NCBI GenBank assembly: GCA_012103325.1
Contig: WLWY01000001.1
Location: forward strand, 1,341,653-1,405,652
Length of the DNA: 64,000 nucleotides
Reading direction: 5' to 3'
Source: Alphaproteobacteria bacterium
GTDB taxonomy: Bacteria > Pseudomonadota > Alphaproteobacteria > UBA8366 > GCA-2717185
A program made the translations under genes and the position numbers. The number at the start of each line of letters is the position of its first letter. The stretch's first letter is position 1. A model generated the notes under the pieces. It saw nothing but the letters and a program-made list of their open reading frames with translations, was not told the origin of the DNA and searched no databases. This document shows, piece after piece, positions 8,762-18,076 of the stretch.

Positions 8762-10411
8762 TCAACCGCCCGCCGCGCCGGGCGCGATCAAGGAGGGGAC
8801 TGGGGGCAAGGCGCGGAGAAACGACTCCAGCGCCGCTGCGTCTTCGATTTGTTCGCTGGATACTGCGACTAAGCCCGCGCGGCGATCGCCGAAAAACAGA
8901 TCCGCTTTTACCTGAAGAAGCTTTGCAACAACCTGGTTTCCGGTGAAACGCCCATCGACCCAGTAGACATGCCACACCGCTCGCTGCCGCGCATTGGACC
9001 GCAAATGCGTGACGGGGACATCGACCCGCTGATCAGCAAGATTCACCGTTGCCGATTCCATTCGACGTTTCTGCCATATCTTATCGTTATAGACCCGGTT
9101 CGGATACGCCGCCATCTCACGGCCATTTCCCTGTCGCTCGTAATAGGCGACGTAGAGATCCACTGCGTCGTCACCCCGGGTGTACCGGCGGGTTGCATGC
9201 GCATCGGCGCCACGAAAGAGTGCCTGCCAATCCGACGATTGTGGACTTGAGCGCCAACTGCCAATCTCCGAGGGAAAGGCGATATGCACGCGCACCGGCG
9301 GCGGTGCGTCATTTTGACGATAGGCGGCATAAGCGGGGTAGGCGGCGGCGGCAGCTGCCGTTATGACCGCGACACCGAGATAAAGCGCTACCGCATTCGG
9401 TGCCTCCCGCGTTCCAGGAACGGCACCAGGAACCGCTCCCTCGGACTTTTTACTGCGCACGGGATCTCGAAATCGTAGACCGATCCACATCATCACGAAG
9501 ACGACGACAGCGAAGAACAGCCAGCCTTCGGTGTAGTGGTCATTGATATCGTAAATTTCGTTGAAATAGTGACCGGCGACGATGAGGCCGAATATCCGTA
9601 TCCAGTTGGCGATGATCGCTACCACGATCATTACAACGACGCACCCGACCCGCTTTCGCCAGCCGTCATACATCTGCTCACCGTAGAGCAGCGATAAGGC
9701 GAGACCGGAGAGTAGGAAATTAAGCCCAGCGCAGCCCGGCGCCACCCAATATCTGCCCGTCGGCACCTCGATAAAAACATCCTCGACGAATATCGGTATA
9801 CCCAGCGCCCCGATGCCCCAGGCCGAAGCGATCGTCGCGATTTTCTGCAATCCCGGGAGCAGACCGAGGTCGACCGGTATGACCAGCCACGCATAGAGCA
9901 GGGGAAACAGCAGCACGCGGCAGACCCGCCAGCCCAACGTTGCCAGGACGAGGCCCTCGATCATTCCGACCAACGCTATGTGACGACCGACCATGACATC
10001 GACCGCATTTGCGATCAGCCACAAGGCACCGAAACCGAAGACCAGTAGCGTGCCGAACAAACTGAACCTCGGTAGCATCGCGCGCACGACGTGGCGGCGC
10101 TCCCAGGCCAGATAGAGGCAGACGGGCAGAACCAAAAGCGCATGATTGTAGGAAGGGATGTCCGACCACAATCTGTACATCGAGACGGCTGTGGCCCAGT
10201 GCATCCAGGTCAGCCCGATGATACCGGCGATCATTACAGGTAAGGCAATTCGCCACCCCACATCGCCGGCTCCATTTACTGCAACAGTGCCCGACGGTGC
10301 AAAATCTGCAGACTCTTGCTGTATCAATTCGTTCTCTCTATTCGAAGGAATGCGGACCAATGAGGGCCATCGCCCCGCCTTATCGCACGCCTTGCGGCCA
10401 AAGCACGACAC
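8762..10411 (-). CDS. xrtA: Exosortase A fused to an EpsI domain
   Basis: This 549-residue polytopic membrane protein has an N-terminal exosortase core of about 8 membrane helices (residues ~55-315). The expected catalytic residues are visible: Cys in PGCAGLNF (near 227), Arg in NWIRIFG (near 272) and His in VAGHYF (near 281). The C-terminal part (about 350-549) is an EpsI/DUF3485-type domain starting around FPSEIGSW. XrtA recognises and processes PEP-CTERM proteins such as the one at 5451-6455. The assigned GTG start overlaps the sugar-transferase gene by 32 bp and has no clear Shine-Dalgarno, so an in-frame TTG nearer 10333 is possible. Confidence 0.92.
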   Translation of the reverse strand: MSCFGRKACDKAGRWPSLVRIPSNRENELIQQESADFAPSGTVAVNGAGDVGWRIALPVMIAGIIGLTWMHWATAVSMYRLWSDIPSYNHALLVLPVCLYLAWERRHVVRAMLPRFSLFGTLLVFGFGALWLIANAVDVMVGRHIALVGMIEGLVLATLGWRVCRVLLFPLLYAWLVIPVDLGLLPGLQKIATIASAWGIGALGIPIFVEDVFIEVPTGRYWVAPGCAGLNFLLSGLALSLLYGEQMYDGWRKRVGCVVVMIVVAIIANWIRIFGLIVAGHYFNEIYDINDHYTEGWLFFAVVVFVMMWIGLRFRDPVRSKKSEGAVPGAVPGTREAPNAVALYLGVAVITAAAAAAYPAYAAYRQNDAPPPVRVHIAFPSEIGSWRSSPQSSDWQALFRGADAHATRRYTRGDDAVDLYVAYYERQGNGREMAAYPNRVYNDKIWQKRRMESATVNLADQRVDVPVTHLRSNARQRAVWHVYWVDGRFTGNQVVAKLLQVKADLFFGDRRAGLVAVSSEQIEDAAALESFLRALPPVPSLIAPGAAGG

Positions 10412-11762
10412 GAACCGTCTGAAGCAGGATTAAAAAATCAAGCATGAGGCTGTAATTCTTAATATAAAACAGATCGAACTTCAGCTTTTGTTTGGCGTCT
10501 TCCACCGACGCGCCGTATGGGTAGTTAATCTGCGCCCAACCGGTTATGCCGGGCTTTACCGCATCGCGATAATTGTAATATTGAATTTTCGTTGCCAGAT
10601 CTTCGACGATCGTCGGCCGCTCCGGACGCGGGCCGATAAAACTCATTTCGCCCCTCAAAACGTTATAGATTTGCGGAATTTCATCGATCCGGGTCAGCCG
10701 TATGAAGGCGCCAACGGGGGTTACACGCGAGTCGTTCGACGATGCCCATCGGGCGACGCCATCTTTCTCCGCATCGACTCTCATGCTTCGAAACTTTAAC
10801 AAATAGAACGTCTTACCGTATAATCCAACCCGTTCCTGGCGATAGAATATGGGACCGCGGTCTTGAGCAAACACGGCCATTGCGGCCAATGTCGTCACCG
10901 GTAGCGAAAACAGCAACATCAACAGGCTGACGACAACATCAAACACACGTTTCACGATCCGCTGCACCCGCGAACGTGACGAAAAACCTTCCGAAAAGAT
11001 CATCCAGCTGGGACGTAGCGCATCGAGTTCGACTTGTCCCTTCTGACGCTCCATGAAGGTCCAGAAATCGCTGATCTGAATGCCTTGCATCCGACACGCC
11101 AAGAGGTCGTTCGAAGGTGTCGCGCCGCGTCGTTCCTGAATTGCAACAACCACCTCATCGACATCGTATTCATCAATCATTTCAATAAGCCGGGAGCCGC
11201 ATGGAAGCAGCCGAGATCGCTCGACCGCGGGTTCATCCCGACCGATTGTTAAGAACCCAACACAGTGAAAACCGCTTTGCTTTTCAAATACTTCTATTTC
11301 TTGCGCTTGACTGCCCGCTCCAAAAACCAACACGCGCCGCTTGAACGCATCGATATCGACAACCCGGACAAAGAAGACGCGTGCCAGAAAAACACCAATG
11401 AGACCGATCGCAAGCGCCGGCAACAGCGCACTCATCCAAATCCGCATACCCGGAAAGACATAAAACAAGATAGACATGGCGAGAACGGCCGTAGCGAAGC
11501 TCGCAATCAACCGCAGCAAGGTTATCTTCAAATCGGAAATAAACTGCCGCTGATACATCCCCATCATCAAAAGCGAGAGCATGATTGCAATGACATAGAA
11601 AAGGCATTGAACGCCTTGCTCGGTATGGATTGTGAAGGCCCGCGAGAAGTCGAAATAACTGATGCTATAGCCCAAAATTATAGAAAGGAGCAGGATCAGC
11701 CCATCGAACAATCCAAGTGCGAGCGTAGGCTTTGCCACATGAACACGAAAAACACGAATCAT
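10380..11762 (-). CDS. Undecaprenyl-phosphate sugar phosphotransferase, PEP-CTERM type (EpsB)
   Basis: This 460-residue protein has about four N-terminal membrane helices, a central Rossmann-like domain (VLVFGAGSQAQEIE) and a C-terminal bacterial sugar-transferase domain. The latter begins RIVKRVFDVVVSLL near residue 265 and contains the conserved LLKFRSMR, IDEIPQ and ITGWAQINYPYG stretches. It should load the first sugar phosphate onto the undecaprenyl lipid carrier at the inner membrane, starting EPS repeat-unit synthesis. The arrangement matches the sugar transferases of exosortase A loci. It is first in the minus-strand operon with xrtA and the amidotransferase. Confidence 0.92.
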   Translation of the reverse strand: MIRVFRVHVAKPTLALGLFDGLILLLSIILGYSISYFDFSRAFTIHTEQGVQCLFYVIAIMLSLLMMGMYQRQFISDLKITLLRLIASFATAVLAMSILFYVFPGMRIWMSALLPALAIGLIGVFLARVFFVRVVDIDAFKRRVLVFGAGSQAQEIEVFEKQSGFHCVGFLTIGRDEPAVERSRLLPCGSRLIEMIDEYDVDEVVVAIQERRGATPSNDLLACRMQGIQISDFWTFMERQKGQVELDALRPSWMIFSEGFSSRSRVQRIVKRVFDVVVSLLMLLFSLPVTTLAAMAVFAQDRGPIFYRQERVGLYGKTFYLLKFRSMRVDAEKDGVARWASSNDSRVTPVGAFIRLTRIDEIPQIYNVLRGEMSFIGPRPERPTIVEDLATKIQYYNYRDAVKPGITGWAQINYPYGASVEDAKQKLKFDLFYIKNYSLMLDFLILLQTVRVVLWPQGVR

Positions 11763-11927
11763 GATGCGAAATAACTCACACGCATACTCTACTCATCGAC
11801 GCGCCCGTTCATTTTTTGGAGCACCGCTTCCTCACTCTTGTATTGTACGCGTCGCAACAAAAGTACTGCGTCTAATAACATCACGCTCAGAACGTGAACG
11901 CCAGTAAAACTACGTAAACGTTACTAA

Positions 11928-12197
11928 TTAATCAGCAGCGTCAAATAATATTCTTGTGTCGGTGCCAAGAGTCCAGGTTGTAAGCATATTGGCGGGTAGC
12001 TCGGTCTGGCCACAATGGGGACACTCGACCGAGACGCCAAGCCGGGGCACAATGAAGTAGGCCTCGCACTCACAACCAATTATATACCCTTCACTCAATT
12101 TATCGTCGATATTCAACTCTGTACTCCCCGCCAAGACCGATTGCTCTTCTGTCAAATGTTGAATATCTATTAAGGATATTTTGACCATTCGAATCAT
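11928..12197 (-). CDS. Small hypothetical protein with a Cys-pair motif
   Basis: This open frame of 89 residues is not recognised. It contains GCECEAYFIVPRLGVSVECPHCG: a CxC followed by CPHC, which could form a small zinc ribbon. The ordinary amino-acid pattern and position in the gap between the two divergent EPS operons suggest a real gene. The ribosome site is weak and the start may be the second ATG at 12188. It is AT-richer than its neighbours. Confidence 0.5.
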   Translation of the reverse strand: MIRMVKISLIDIQHLTEEQSVLAGSTELNIDDKLSEGYIIGCECEAYFIVPRLGVSVECPHCGQTELPANMLTTWTLGTDTRILFDAAD

Positions 12198-12421
12198 CGC
12201 CCAAACGGATTATAAAACCGCATATTCACGGATTGTATTTTCGTTACAGTCTTCTTTAACGGGCAATACGGTTAATAGAGCCCTAATTTGGTAGGCAATT
12301 TTAAGAAATTGGTAAGAATATTTTCTGTAGGTTCTTGCTGCGTAAGACTTTGACGGATGCAACTGCTATAAATATGATGTAAATCGTGGTTAGTGCGGCA
12401 AACTAAGGTGGGGACGAGTTA

Positions 12422-13054
12422 GTGAAAAACCGATCGATTCACGGACGCTTGTTTCGTTTTCTCGTGACAGGTCTGTTTGTATCTGGACTCGCTGCGTGTT
12501 CAGGCTTCGAGGATGCGCCAACGGCGGCGCCACAATCCGTCGGCGAGTCGCCAGGTTATCTGGTTGGACCCGGCGATCAGCTACAAATTTTCGTTTGGCG
12601 AAATCCCGAATTGTCGACATCGGTACCGGTTAGGCCGGATGGCCGCATTTCGCTGCCACTGATTGAGGATTTGCAGGCGGCAAATAAGACGCCCACGGAA
12701 CTGGCGCGCGATGTAGAAGAGGTCCTCGCCGAATTCGTACAAAATCCAGTCGTTACGATAATCGTAACCGGCTTTGTTGGTCCTTTTGACCAACAAGTTC
12801 GTGTCGTCGGCGAAGCGTCGCGGCCAAGCGCCATACAATTTCGCGAGAAGATGACAATTCTCGACGTTATGATCGCGGTTGGCGGTCTAACGGAATTCGC
12901 CGCAGGCAACCGCGCTGTGATCGTTCGGGCGGACAATAAGAAACAGGTGTCGTACAGAGTGCGTCTTGATGACCTCCTGAAAGACGGCGATGTTACCGCA
13001 AATGTCGACGTCCTGCCGGGCGACGTTCTCATCATCCCGCAAAGCTGGTTCTAG
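12422..13054 (+). CDS. Wza-like polysaccharide export lipoprotein, XrtA-associated
   Basis: This 210-residue protein has a lipoprotein signal ending LAACSG (Cys near residue 21-22). A Poly_export domain follows (YLVGPGDQLQIFVWRNPELS) and then a SLBB-type domain (residues ~110-205, VRVVGEASRPSAIQF, LPGDVLIIPQSWF). It should form or gate the outer-membrane exit channel for the EPS. The start is GTG with AAGGTGGGG about 10 nt upstream. It opens the plus-strand EPS operon, but a 430-bp IS66 derivative now lies between it and the chain-length gene. Confidence 0.92.
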   Translation: MKNRSIHGRLFRFLVTGLFVSGLAACSGFEDAPTAAPQSVGESPGYLVGPGDQLQIFVWRNPELSTSVPVRPDGRISLPLIEDLQAANKTPTELARDVEEVLAEFVQNPVVTIIVTGFVGPFDQQVRVVGEASRPSAIQFREKMTILDVMIAVGGLTEFAAGNRAVIVRADNKKQVSYRVRLDDLLKDGDVTANVDVLPGDVLIIPQSWF

Positions 13055-13380
13055 CTCCCCTTCCGGGGCTCGGCAGGTGATGGTTCTGAACGACGGCGCC
13101 AACTTATCATGATGGGTTAGGGTATCGGTATGAACGTCGCGGGGCGTTGGCTCGCCGCTAGAGTATGTCGCTCGGTTGATATAGTCGTAGAAAACCCGAA
13201 AGCGGCACGAATTGCTCGTTATAATCTGCGATCGATGCTTACTGTTCGCAGGTGCGTTTGCGGCACACCTAGACTATTCGGCGGCGCCGCTTCTCACGAA
13301 GCGTAACGTAAACAGACCTCATGCAGATCGCAATCGCCCCCAAATGGATGATGCAAAACGTTAAGCATATTGCCATAAGG
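13055..13380. other. Gene-free stretch after the export gene
   Basis: No open frame of substance. A weak CCCC-TTCC-GGGG hairpin lies just after the export gene stop, without a T-run. The last 8 bases (CCATAAGG, 13373-13380) are the left target duplication of the neighbouring IS66 derivative. Confidence 0.5.
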
Positions 13381-13810
13381 GTGAGCGTCCGGTAAAGCAG
13401 CCCTGCCTATGATGACGTTGGACTGTTACGCTCAGGTTTGAGCGTAACGCCAGGGGAGCAGTTCGTCGATCCGATTGATTTTATGGTCGGCGATACAGGC
13501 TAGCGTGTCGGTTAGCCAGGCCTGCGGATCGACGCCATTGAGTTTTGCTGTCTCGATCAGCGTATAGGCGATGGCGGCTGATTTGCCGCCGGCCTCGGAC
13601 CCCATGAAGAGATAATTCTTCCGCCCCAGGGCGATGGGCCGCATGGATCGCTCTGCGGTATTGTTGTCGAGTTCAAGAAAGCCGTGATCTAGATATGGTC
13701 GCAGCTTCTTCATGCGGGTCAGGGCGTAGCGAATAGCACCGGCTAAGGGTGATTTGCCGGATATCCGGGTCAATTGGGCATGCAGCCATGATTCCAGGCC
13801 GGACGCTTAC
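13381..13810 (-). mobile_element. Internally deleted 430-bp IS66 derivative (mini-IS66)
   Basis: The left 418 bp match the left part of full IS66 copy 1 (2820-3237) by eye, and the right end is the full element's right terminus. The junction falls at a shared CAGG (3234-3237 and 5225-5228 in copy 1), so 1991 bp were lost by microhomology-type deletion. The element is flanked by an exact 8-bp duplication CCATAAGG (13373-13380 and 13811-13818). It keeps both ends and could be moved by TnpA/B/C of a full copy. It sits between the EPS export and chain-length genes. Confidence 0.93.
13432..13798 (-). pseudogene. TnpC C-terminal fragment inside mini-IS66
   Basis: Only the last ~120 codons of the IS66 transposase remain, from the [12 protein letters not shown] region to [13 protein letters not shown]. 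The catalytic Asp residues and the N-terminus are gone; only the Glu-containing [10 protein letters not shown] segment is kept. It cannot be a working transposase. Confidence 0.9.
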
Positions 13811-13911
13811 CCATAAGGTTACGATCAGAACGAATTGGTATTCGTTAGCCGCGCGAAATTTTCCGAACGGCACGGTATTGTGGAAACAATTGCGATAGTG
13901 GTCGAGCCATT

Positions 13912-15567
13912 ATGGGTAATTTAGTCGACGATCTTCTACCCATACTCAACGCAATTTGGCGGCGTCGTTGGTATGCGCTTGCTTTAGCGTGGATGGTCTG
14001 CCTCGTTGGTTGGACGACGGTTTCGGTATTGCCTAACAAATACAGATCGGTAGCCCGTGTGTATATCGATACAACGTCGCTTCTGGGACCTTTGCTGAAG
14101 GGTATCGCCGTCGAAACAGATTTGGCGCAGGAAGTCGCCATCATGCAGCGCACGCTGTTGAGCCGCCCAAATTTGGCGGAAGTTGCGCGCGCCACGGATC
14201 TTGACCTCGAAGCAACAACGCCCATCGAGATGGATAGGCTGCTTACCCGCATTGAAAAATCGGCTTCTATTAGGGCGCAGGGACGAAATCTCTTCACAGT
14301 CGGCTTTACGGACAAGAATCCCGTTCTCGCAAAAGCCGTCGTGCAGGCGTTACTTACGATTTTCGTCGAAACGAATTTGGGACAGAATCGTCAGGATATG
14401 GAGAATGCACGCTCGTTCATCGAGTCGCAACTCGCCATCTATCAGAAACAACTACAAGAGTCGGAACAACGTCTGGCCGCCTTCAAGGCAAAGCATTCCA
14501 ATGTTCTCGCCGCAGGAAACTTCACCAAGCAGCTTTCTACGGCAAATGGCAAGAAGAAGGCGGCCCAGCGGCAATACGACGACACGATACTCAAACGCGA
14601 CCAGTTAAAAGCGCAATTGGCTGTCGTACCTCAGTTTCTGAAGGTTCAAACGCCACCACAAATCGTTATGTCGGGCCCGAGAATGTCTCCTGAAGCAGCC
14701 CGAATGCAGCAGCTGCAACAAAACTTGGACCAGCTGCTACTGCGATACACGGATAACCATCCGGACGTGGTGACGACAAAGCGCGTTATCGGCCATCTTC
14801 AAGCTCAAATAGACAAAATGGCGGAAGACACAGCCGGAAGCGACTCCGACGCCTCGAACGATGTGCCAAAAACCGAAATTCCGAACACGCTTTACGAGCA
14901 ACTGCAACTTAGAATTAGCGAATTGGAGCCGGAGCTTGTCACGCTGCGACGTAATTTGAGCGAAACGGAAGAAGACGTAGCCCGCTTACAGGAATTGCGA
15001 TTGAGCGCGCCGGAGATTGAAACTCAACGCAAGGACCTGGACCGGGATTACTTCGTCATTAAGAAGAAATTCGAGGAATTTCTGGCACGCCGCGAAGCCG
15101 CTCGGATATCGCAAGCGGCCGAAGCTACAACTGATTCCGTACAGTTTCGTATCATTTCGCCGCCGCAAGTGCCGGTCGTCCCTTCCGCTCCGAATCGAAA
15201 ATTGTTGTTTGGTGCCGTGCTCGCATTGGCCATAGGTTCTGGAGTCGGTTTTACATTCCTGCTCAGCCAAATTGACACGACGTTTAGTTCTGCCAATCGT
15301 TTAACCGAAAAATTCGGTTTGCCGGTTCTCGGGTCTGTCTCCCTCATCGTCAGTTCATCGCAGCAGTTTCGCCGCACCTTGAGCAATGTGAGCTTTGGCA
15401 CGGCAGCCGGCACACTTCTGGCGCTATGTGGGGTTCTCTTGATTTTTGCACCGCAACTCGCATCGTTGCCGGAGCTGCTGCAGAAACAGCCGCTTCCCGG
15501 ACAGCTATCTTGGTTGTCCGACTTCATAAAATCAGTCGCGAAATTCACCGTGACGAAGGGTATTTGA
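13912..15567 (+). CDS. Wzz-type EPS chain-length determinant, XrtA-associated
   Basis: This 551-residue inner-membrane co-polymerase has an N-terminal Wzz domain with a first membrane helix at ~20-38 (YALALAWMVCLVGWTTV). A long periplasmic coiled-coil region (~150-390) and a second helix near 425-445 after the PxxP-like PQVPVVPSAPNRK segment follow, with a further C-terminal hydrophobic stretch. It matches the chain-length family of PEP-CTERM loci, which lacks a fused kinase; the kinase is the next gene, one base away. It presumably sets polymer length with the tyrosine kinase. Its original upstream spacing to the export gene has been lengthened by mini-IS66. Confidence 0.92.
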   Translation: MGNLVDDLLPILNAIWRRRWYALALAWMVCLVGWTTVSVLPNKYRSVARVYIDTTSLLGPLLKGIAVETDLAQEVAIMQRTLLSRPNLAEVARATDLDLEATTPIEMDRLLTRIEKSASIRAQGRNLFTVGFTDKNPVLAKAVVQALLTIFVETNLGQNRQDMENARSFIESQLAIYQKQLQESEQRLAAFKAKHSNVLAAGNFTKQLSTANGKKKAAQRQYDDTILKRDQLKAQLAVVPQFLKVQTPPQIVMSGPRMSPEAARMQQLQQNLDQLLLRYTDNHPDVVTTKRVIGHLQAQIDKMAEDTAGSDSDASNDVPKTEIPNTLYEQLQLRISELEPELVTLRRNLSETEEDVARLQELRLSAPEIETQRKDLDRDYFVIKKKFEEFLARREAARISQAAEATTDSVQFRIISPPQVPVVPSAPNRKLLFGAVLALAIGSGVGFTFLLSQIDTTFSSANRLTEKFGLPVLGSVSLIVSSSQQFRRTLSNVSFGTAAGTLLALCGVLLIFAPQLASLPELLQKQPLPGQLSWLSDFIKSVAKFTVTKGI

Positions 15568-15568
15568 A

Positions 15569-16561
15569 ATGGCGGATAACAACGATCGCCTGGACCTGAT
15601 TCAACGGCTGGCGGAGAAGCAAGCGCGCGATAACGGAGGGTCGCTGGCGGAACGCGCGGCCCAAAAACTCGCGGTAAATACCGAAGTCCCCCCTCCTGCA
15701 TCCGGCCCTATGCCCGTCGCGCCCTCGAAAGAGGAATCATTCCCGAAATCAGCGGCTGTGCAAGATATTCCGAAAACCGAGACCGAATCCGAAGATGAAT
15801 CGCCGTCCAAACAAAACCGCTATGCGGCGCTCGATTTGGAACGGCTAAGCCAGGCTGGCTTCGTTACCCCCAACTCTCAACAAACACATACCGCCGAAGA
15901 ATTCCGCGCGGTCAAGCGGCCCTTGCTGTTGGGCGCGTTTGGCACAGGCAAGAGTAAGATTGAAAGAGGCAACGTCATTTTGGTGACGAGTTCAAAACCT
16001 GGTGAAGGAAAAACTTTCGTTTCCATCAATCTGGCTTTGAGCATTGCCTCGGAACGCGATTTGCATGTCCTTGTCATCGATACGGATGTCTATCGCCGTC
16101 GTTTGGAGTCGGAACTCGGCATCGACGACGACAGGGGATTGGTGGATATGCTTCTGGAAGACGACCTTCATCTGCCCGACCTTTTGATTCGGACAAATAT
16201 TCCAAATCTATCCATCCTTCCGGTCGGCATCAGAAACCCACAGGCTCCCGAACTGCTTTCGAGCCAGAAAATGGCCACTCTTATGGCCGATATTGCGGCT
16301 CGCTATCCGGATCGCGTCATTATCATCGACTCGCCGCCCATTCTAGCAAGCAGTGAAGCCAGTGTTCTGGCCATGCTCGTCGGTCAAATCGTAATGGTCG
16401 TTGAGGCCAACAAGACAGACTCGAGTGAGCTCCAACAGGCCCTAAAGCTCATAAACACATGTGAAAACATAAATTTTGTGATAAACAAGTCTGGCAGCGA
16501 TTCAGGTTCATCTCCGTATGGTTCTTATAGCTACTATGACGAATACAGACAAAAGCGCTAG
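15569..16561 (+). CDS. EPS tyrosine autokinase (BY-kinase), XrtA-associated
   Basis: This 330-residue cytoplasmic kinase has Walker A SSKPGEGKTF (residues 141-150), Walker A' LVIDTDVYRR and Walker B VIIIDSPP. The Tyr-rich tail SPYGSYSYYDEY is the usual autophosphorylation cluster. A ~100-residue N-terminal Pro/Glu-rich linker precedes the kinase fold. Separate from its membrane partner at 13912-15567, it probably cycles phosphorylation to control polymerisation and export. The ATG follows the previous stop by one base, so the two are almost certainly co-translated. Confidence 0.92.
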   Translation: MADNNDRLDLIQRLAEKQARDNGGSLAERAAQKLAVNTEVPPPASGPMPVAPSKEESFPKSAAVQDIPKTETESEDESPSKQNRYAALDLERLSQAGFVTPNSQQTHTAEEFRAVKRPLLLGAFGTGKSKIERGNVILVTSSKPGEGKTFVSINLALSIASERDLHVLVIDTDVYRRRLESELGIDDDRGLVDMLLEDDLHLPDLLIRTNIPNLSILPVGIRNPQAPELLSSQKMATLMADIAARYPDRVIIIDSPPILASSEASVLAMLVGQIVMVVEANKTDSSELQQALKLINTCENINFVINKSGSDSGSSPYGSYSYYDEYRQKR

Positions 16562-16588
16562 AAATACTGTTGAGACTCAACATTTCGC

Positions 16589-18067
16589 ATGTATTTTCTT
16601 AGACCCATCCGCGCAACTGAAAAGGCCGCCCGATACACGAGGTGTGTCGTAGGGTTTAGTGCGCTTGTTTTGTCCGCAAATGCCATTGCCGGCGAATGGA
16701 CCATTTCGCCACGAGTCGATGTCGAACAAAGTTTCACGGATAATGTACGGTCTGTCAGCGAGGGTCTTGAGGCTGACATTATCACGTCGAGCTCAGCGGG
16801 TATTAGTGTCGCAGGCCAAGGCCGACGCGCCCAGCTGAACTTCAATTATAGCCTATCTCGGGATGATTTTTGGGACAATTCCGAACTTAACGGACTCCGC
16901 CAGAACTTGCTGGGCAGCGGAAATGTGGAGGCAATCGAAGATCTTGTCTTCATCGACACGCGGGCCTCGATAAGCCAGCAAAGTTTACAACGCAACGGGG
17001 GCACGTCAGCAAGTGATCGAAATATCGACTCGAACGACCAATCAACCGTAGTCAATTACAGCGTTACCCCGAATTTCGGCCATCGATATGGAAACTGGGG
17101 TGAGTCCGACCTTCGCTATACCTTCAACGAAACTCGGTTTCTCGATTCCGATGTCGGTTCCGCTGGCGCGCAACCTGATACGTCTCGCAGCCACGAGATA
17201 GTGACATTGCTGCGTAGTGGCCCAAAATTTACAAGCCTTTCATGGCAGCTTTTGGGAAGCCGAACATTTACGGACAATAGCAGCAACCGCAACCTGACCG
17301 AGCTGTCCGGCGAGTACGCCTGGAGCCGGCACATAACGTTGCTAGGTCGTGCAGGTAGCGAAAAAATCGAGGGCGGCGGTATCAATTCGGACGACGGCGC
17401 TGAATTTTTTTGGCGCGGTGGCGCACGCCTTACGCCGGGACCTCGAACCAGCTTACGTTTTGAAGTCGGAAAGCGGTTCAACAGCACGAACTATTCCGCC
17501 GATGCCAGCTATCAGATCGGCGCCCGGACGGCGTTGACTACATCGTACGAGGAATCGGTACAGACCGATCGGCAACAGCTTACGAATAACCTCAACAATC
17601 TTGTTCTAAACGACCAAGGTGTACTGGTCGATCCCAATACGGGAGCGCCCGGAAATCTCAATTCACTTGATCTGGATTTCCTGGACCGCGTTAACAAGAA
17701 TAAAACATTCAGTATTGCCCTGAACGGAGAACGGGGCCGCAATACCTTCAATATTTTTAGCCGCGTCAATTTACGCACGCAAGAACCGGAAGGGACAGAA
17801 GACACGGTCGTCACCCTGGGCGGGAGCATTAATCGTCGGATTTGGCCGAAGATGGATGGCGGTATTAGCGCAAATCTTTCCGTCGTCACGCAAGCAGCTG
17901 ATGGTAATGAAGATTATACATTACGCACTAATGCGTTCCTGACATACCGGATAATGCAAGATTTCTCGGGAAGCCTCAATTACAGTTTCCTGCGCCGTGA
18001 TAGCGATATCGACACCCAGGATGTTCAGGAAAATGTCGTCTCGGTTAGTCTCCGCAAGACATTCTGA
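16589..18067 (+). CDS. PEP-CTERM system outer-membrane beta-barrel protein
   Basis: This 492-residue protein has a signal peptide (hydrophobic GFSALVLSANAIAG, cleavage near residue 31). Alternating-hydrophobic beta strands follow across the whole length (repeated R-x-N-L-R/Y-x-F patterns), ending SVSLRKTF with a terminal Phe, as outer-membrane barrels do. It matches the barrel family regularly found in exosortase A EPS operons. It may serve as an outer-membrane secretion or anchoring component; the exact role is not established. It lies 27 bp after the kinase gene. Confidence 0.88.
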   Translation: MYFLRPIRATEKAARYTRCVVGFSALVLSANAIAGEWTISPRVDVEQSFTDNVRSVSEGLEADIITSSSAGISVAGQGRRAQLNFNYSLSRDDFWDNSELNGLRQNLLGSGNVEAIEDLVFIDTRASISQQSLQRNGGTSASDRNIDSNDQSTVVNYSVTPNFGHRYGNWGESDLRYTFNETRFLDSDVGSAGAQPDTSRSHEIVTLLRSGPKFTSLSWQLLGSRTFTDNSSNRNLTELSGEYAWSRHITLLGRAGSEKIEGGGINSDDGAEFFWRGGARLTPGPRTSLRFEVGKRFNSTNYSADASYQIGARTALTTSYEESVQTDRQQLTNNLNNLVLNDQGVLVDPNTGAPGNLNSLDLDFLDRVNKNKTFSIALNGERGRNTFNIFSRVNLRTQEPEGTEDTVVTLGGSINRRIWPKMDGGISANLSVVTQAADGNEDYTLRTNAFLTYRIMQDFSGSLNYSFLRRDSDIDTQDVQENVVSVSLRKTF

Positions 18068-18076
18068 AGCTGAATT

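Noticed and set aside
13191..13212. CGGCACGAATTGC as a second sigma-54 site upstream of mini-IS66
   Set aside because: The GG and GC are 8 nt apart, not 10, and no gene starts just downstream.
15395..15415. TTGGCACGGCAGCCGGC as a sigma-54 promoter
   Set aside because: Spacing is 11 nt and it lies within the chain-length gene without a suitable downstream start.
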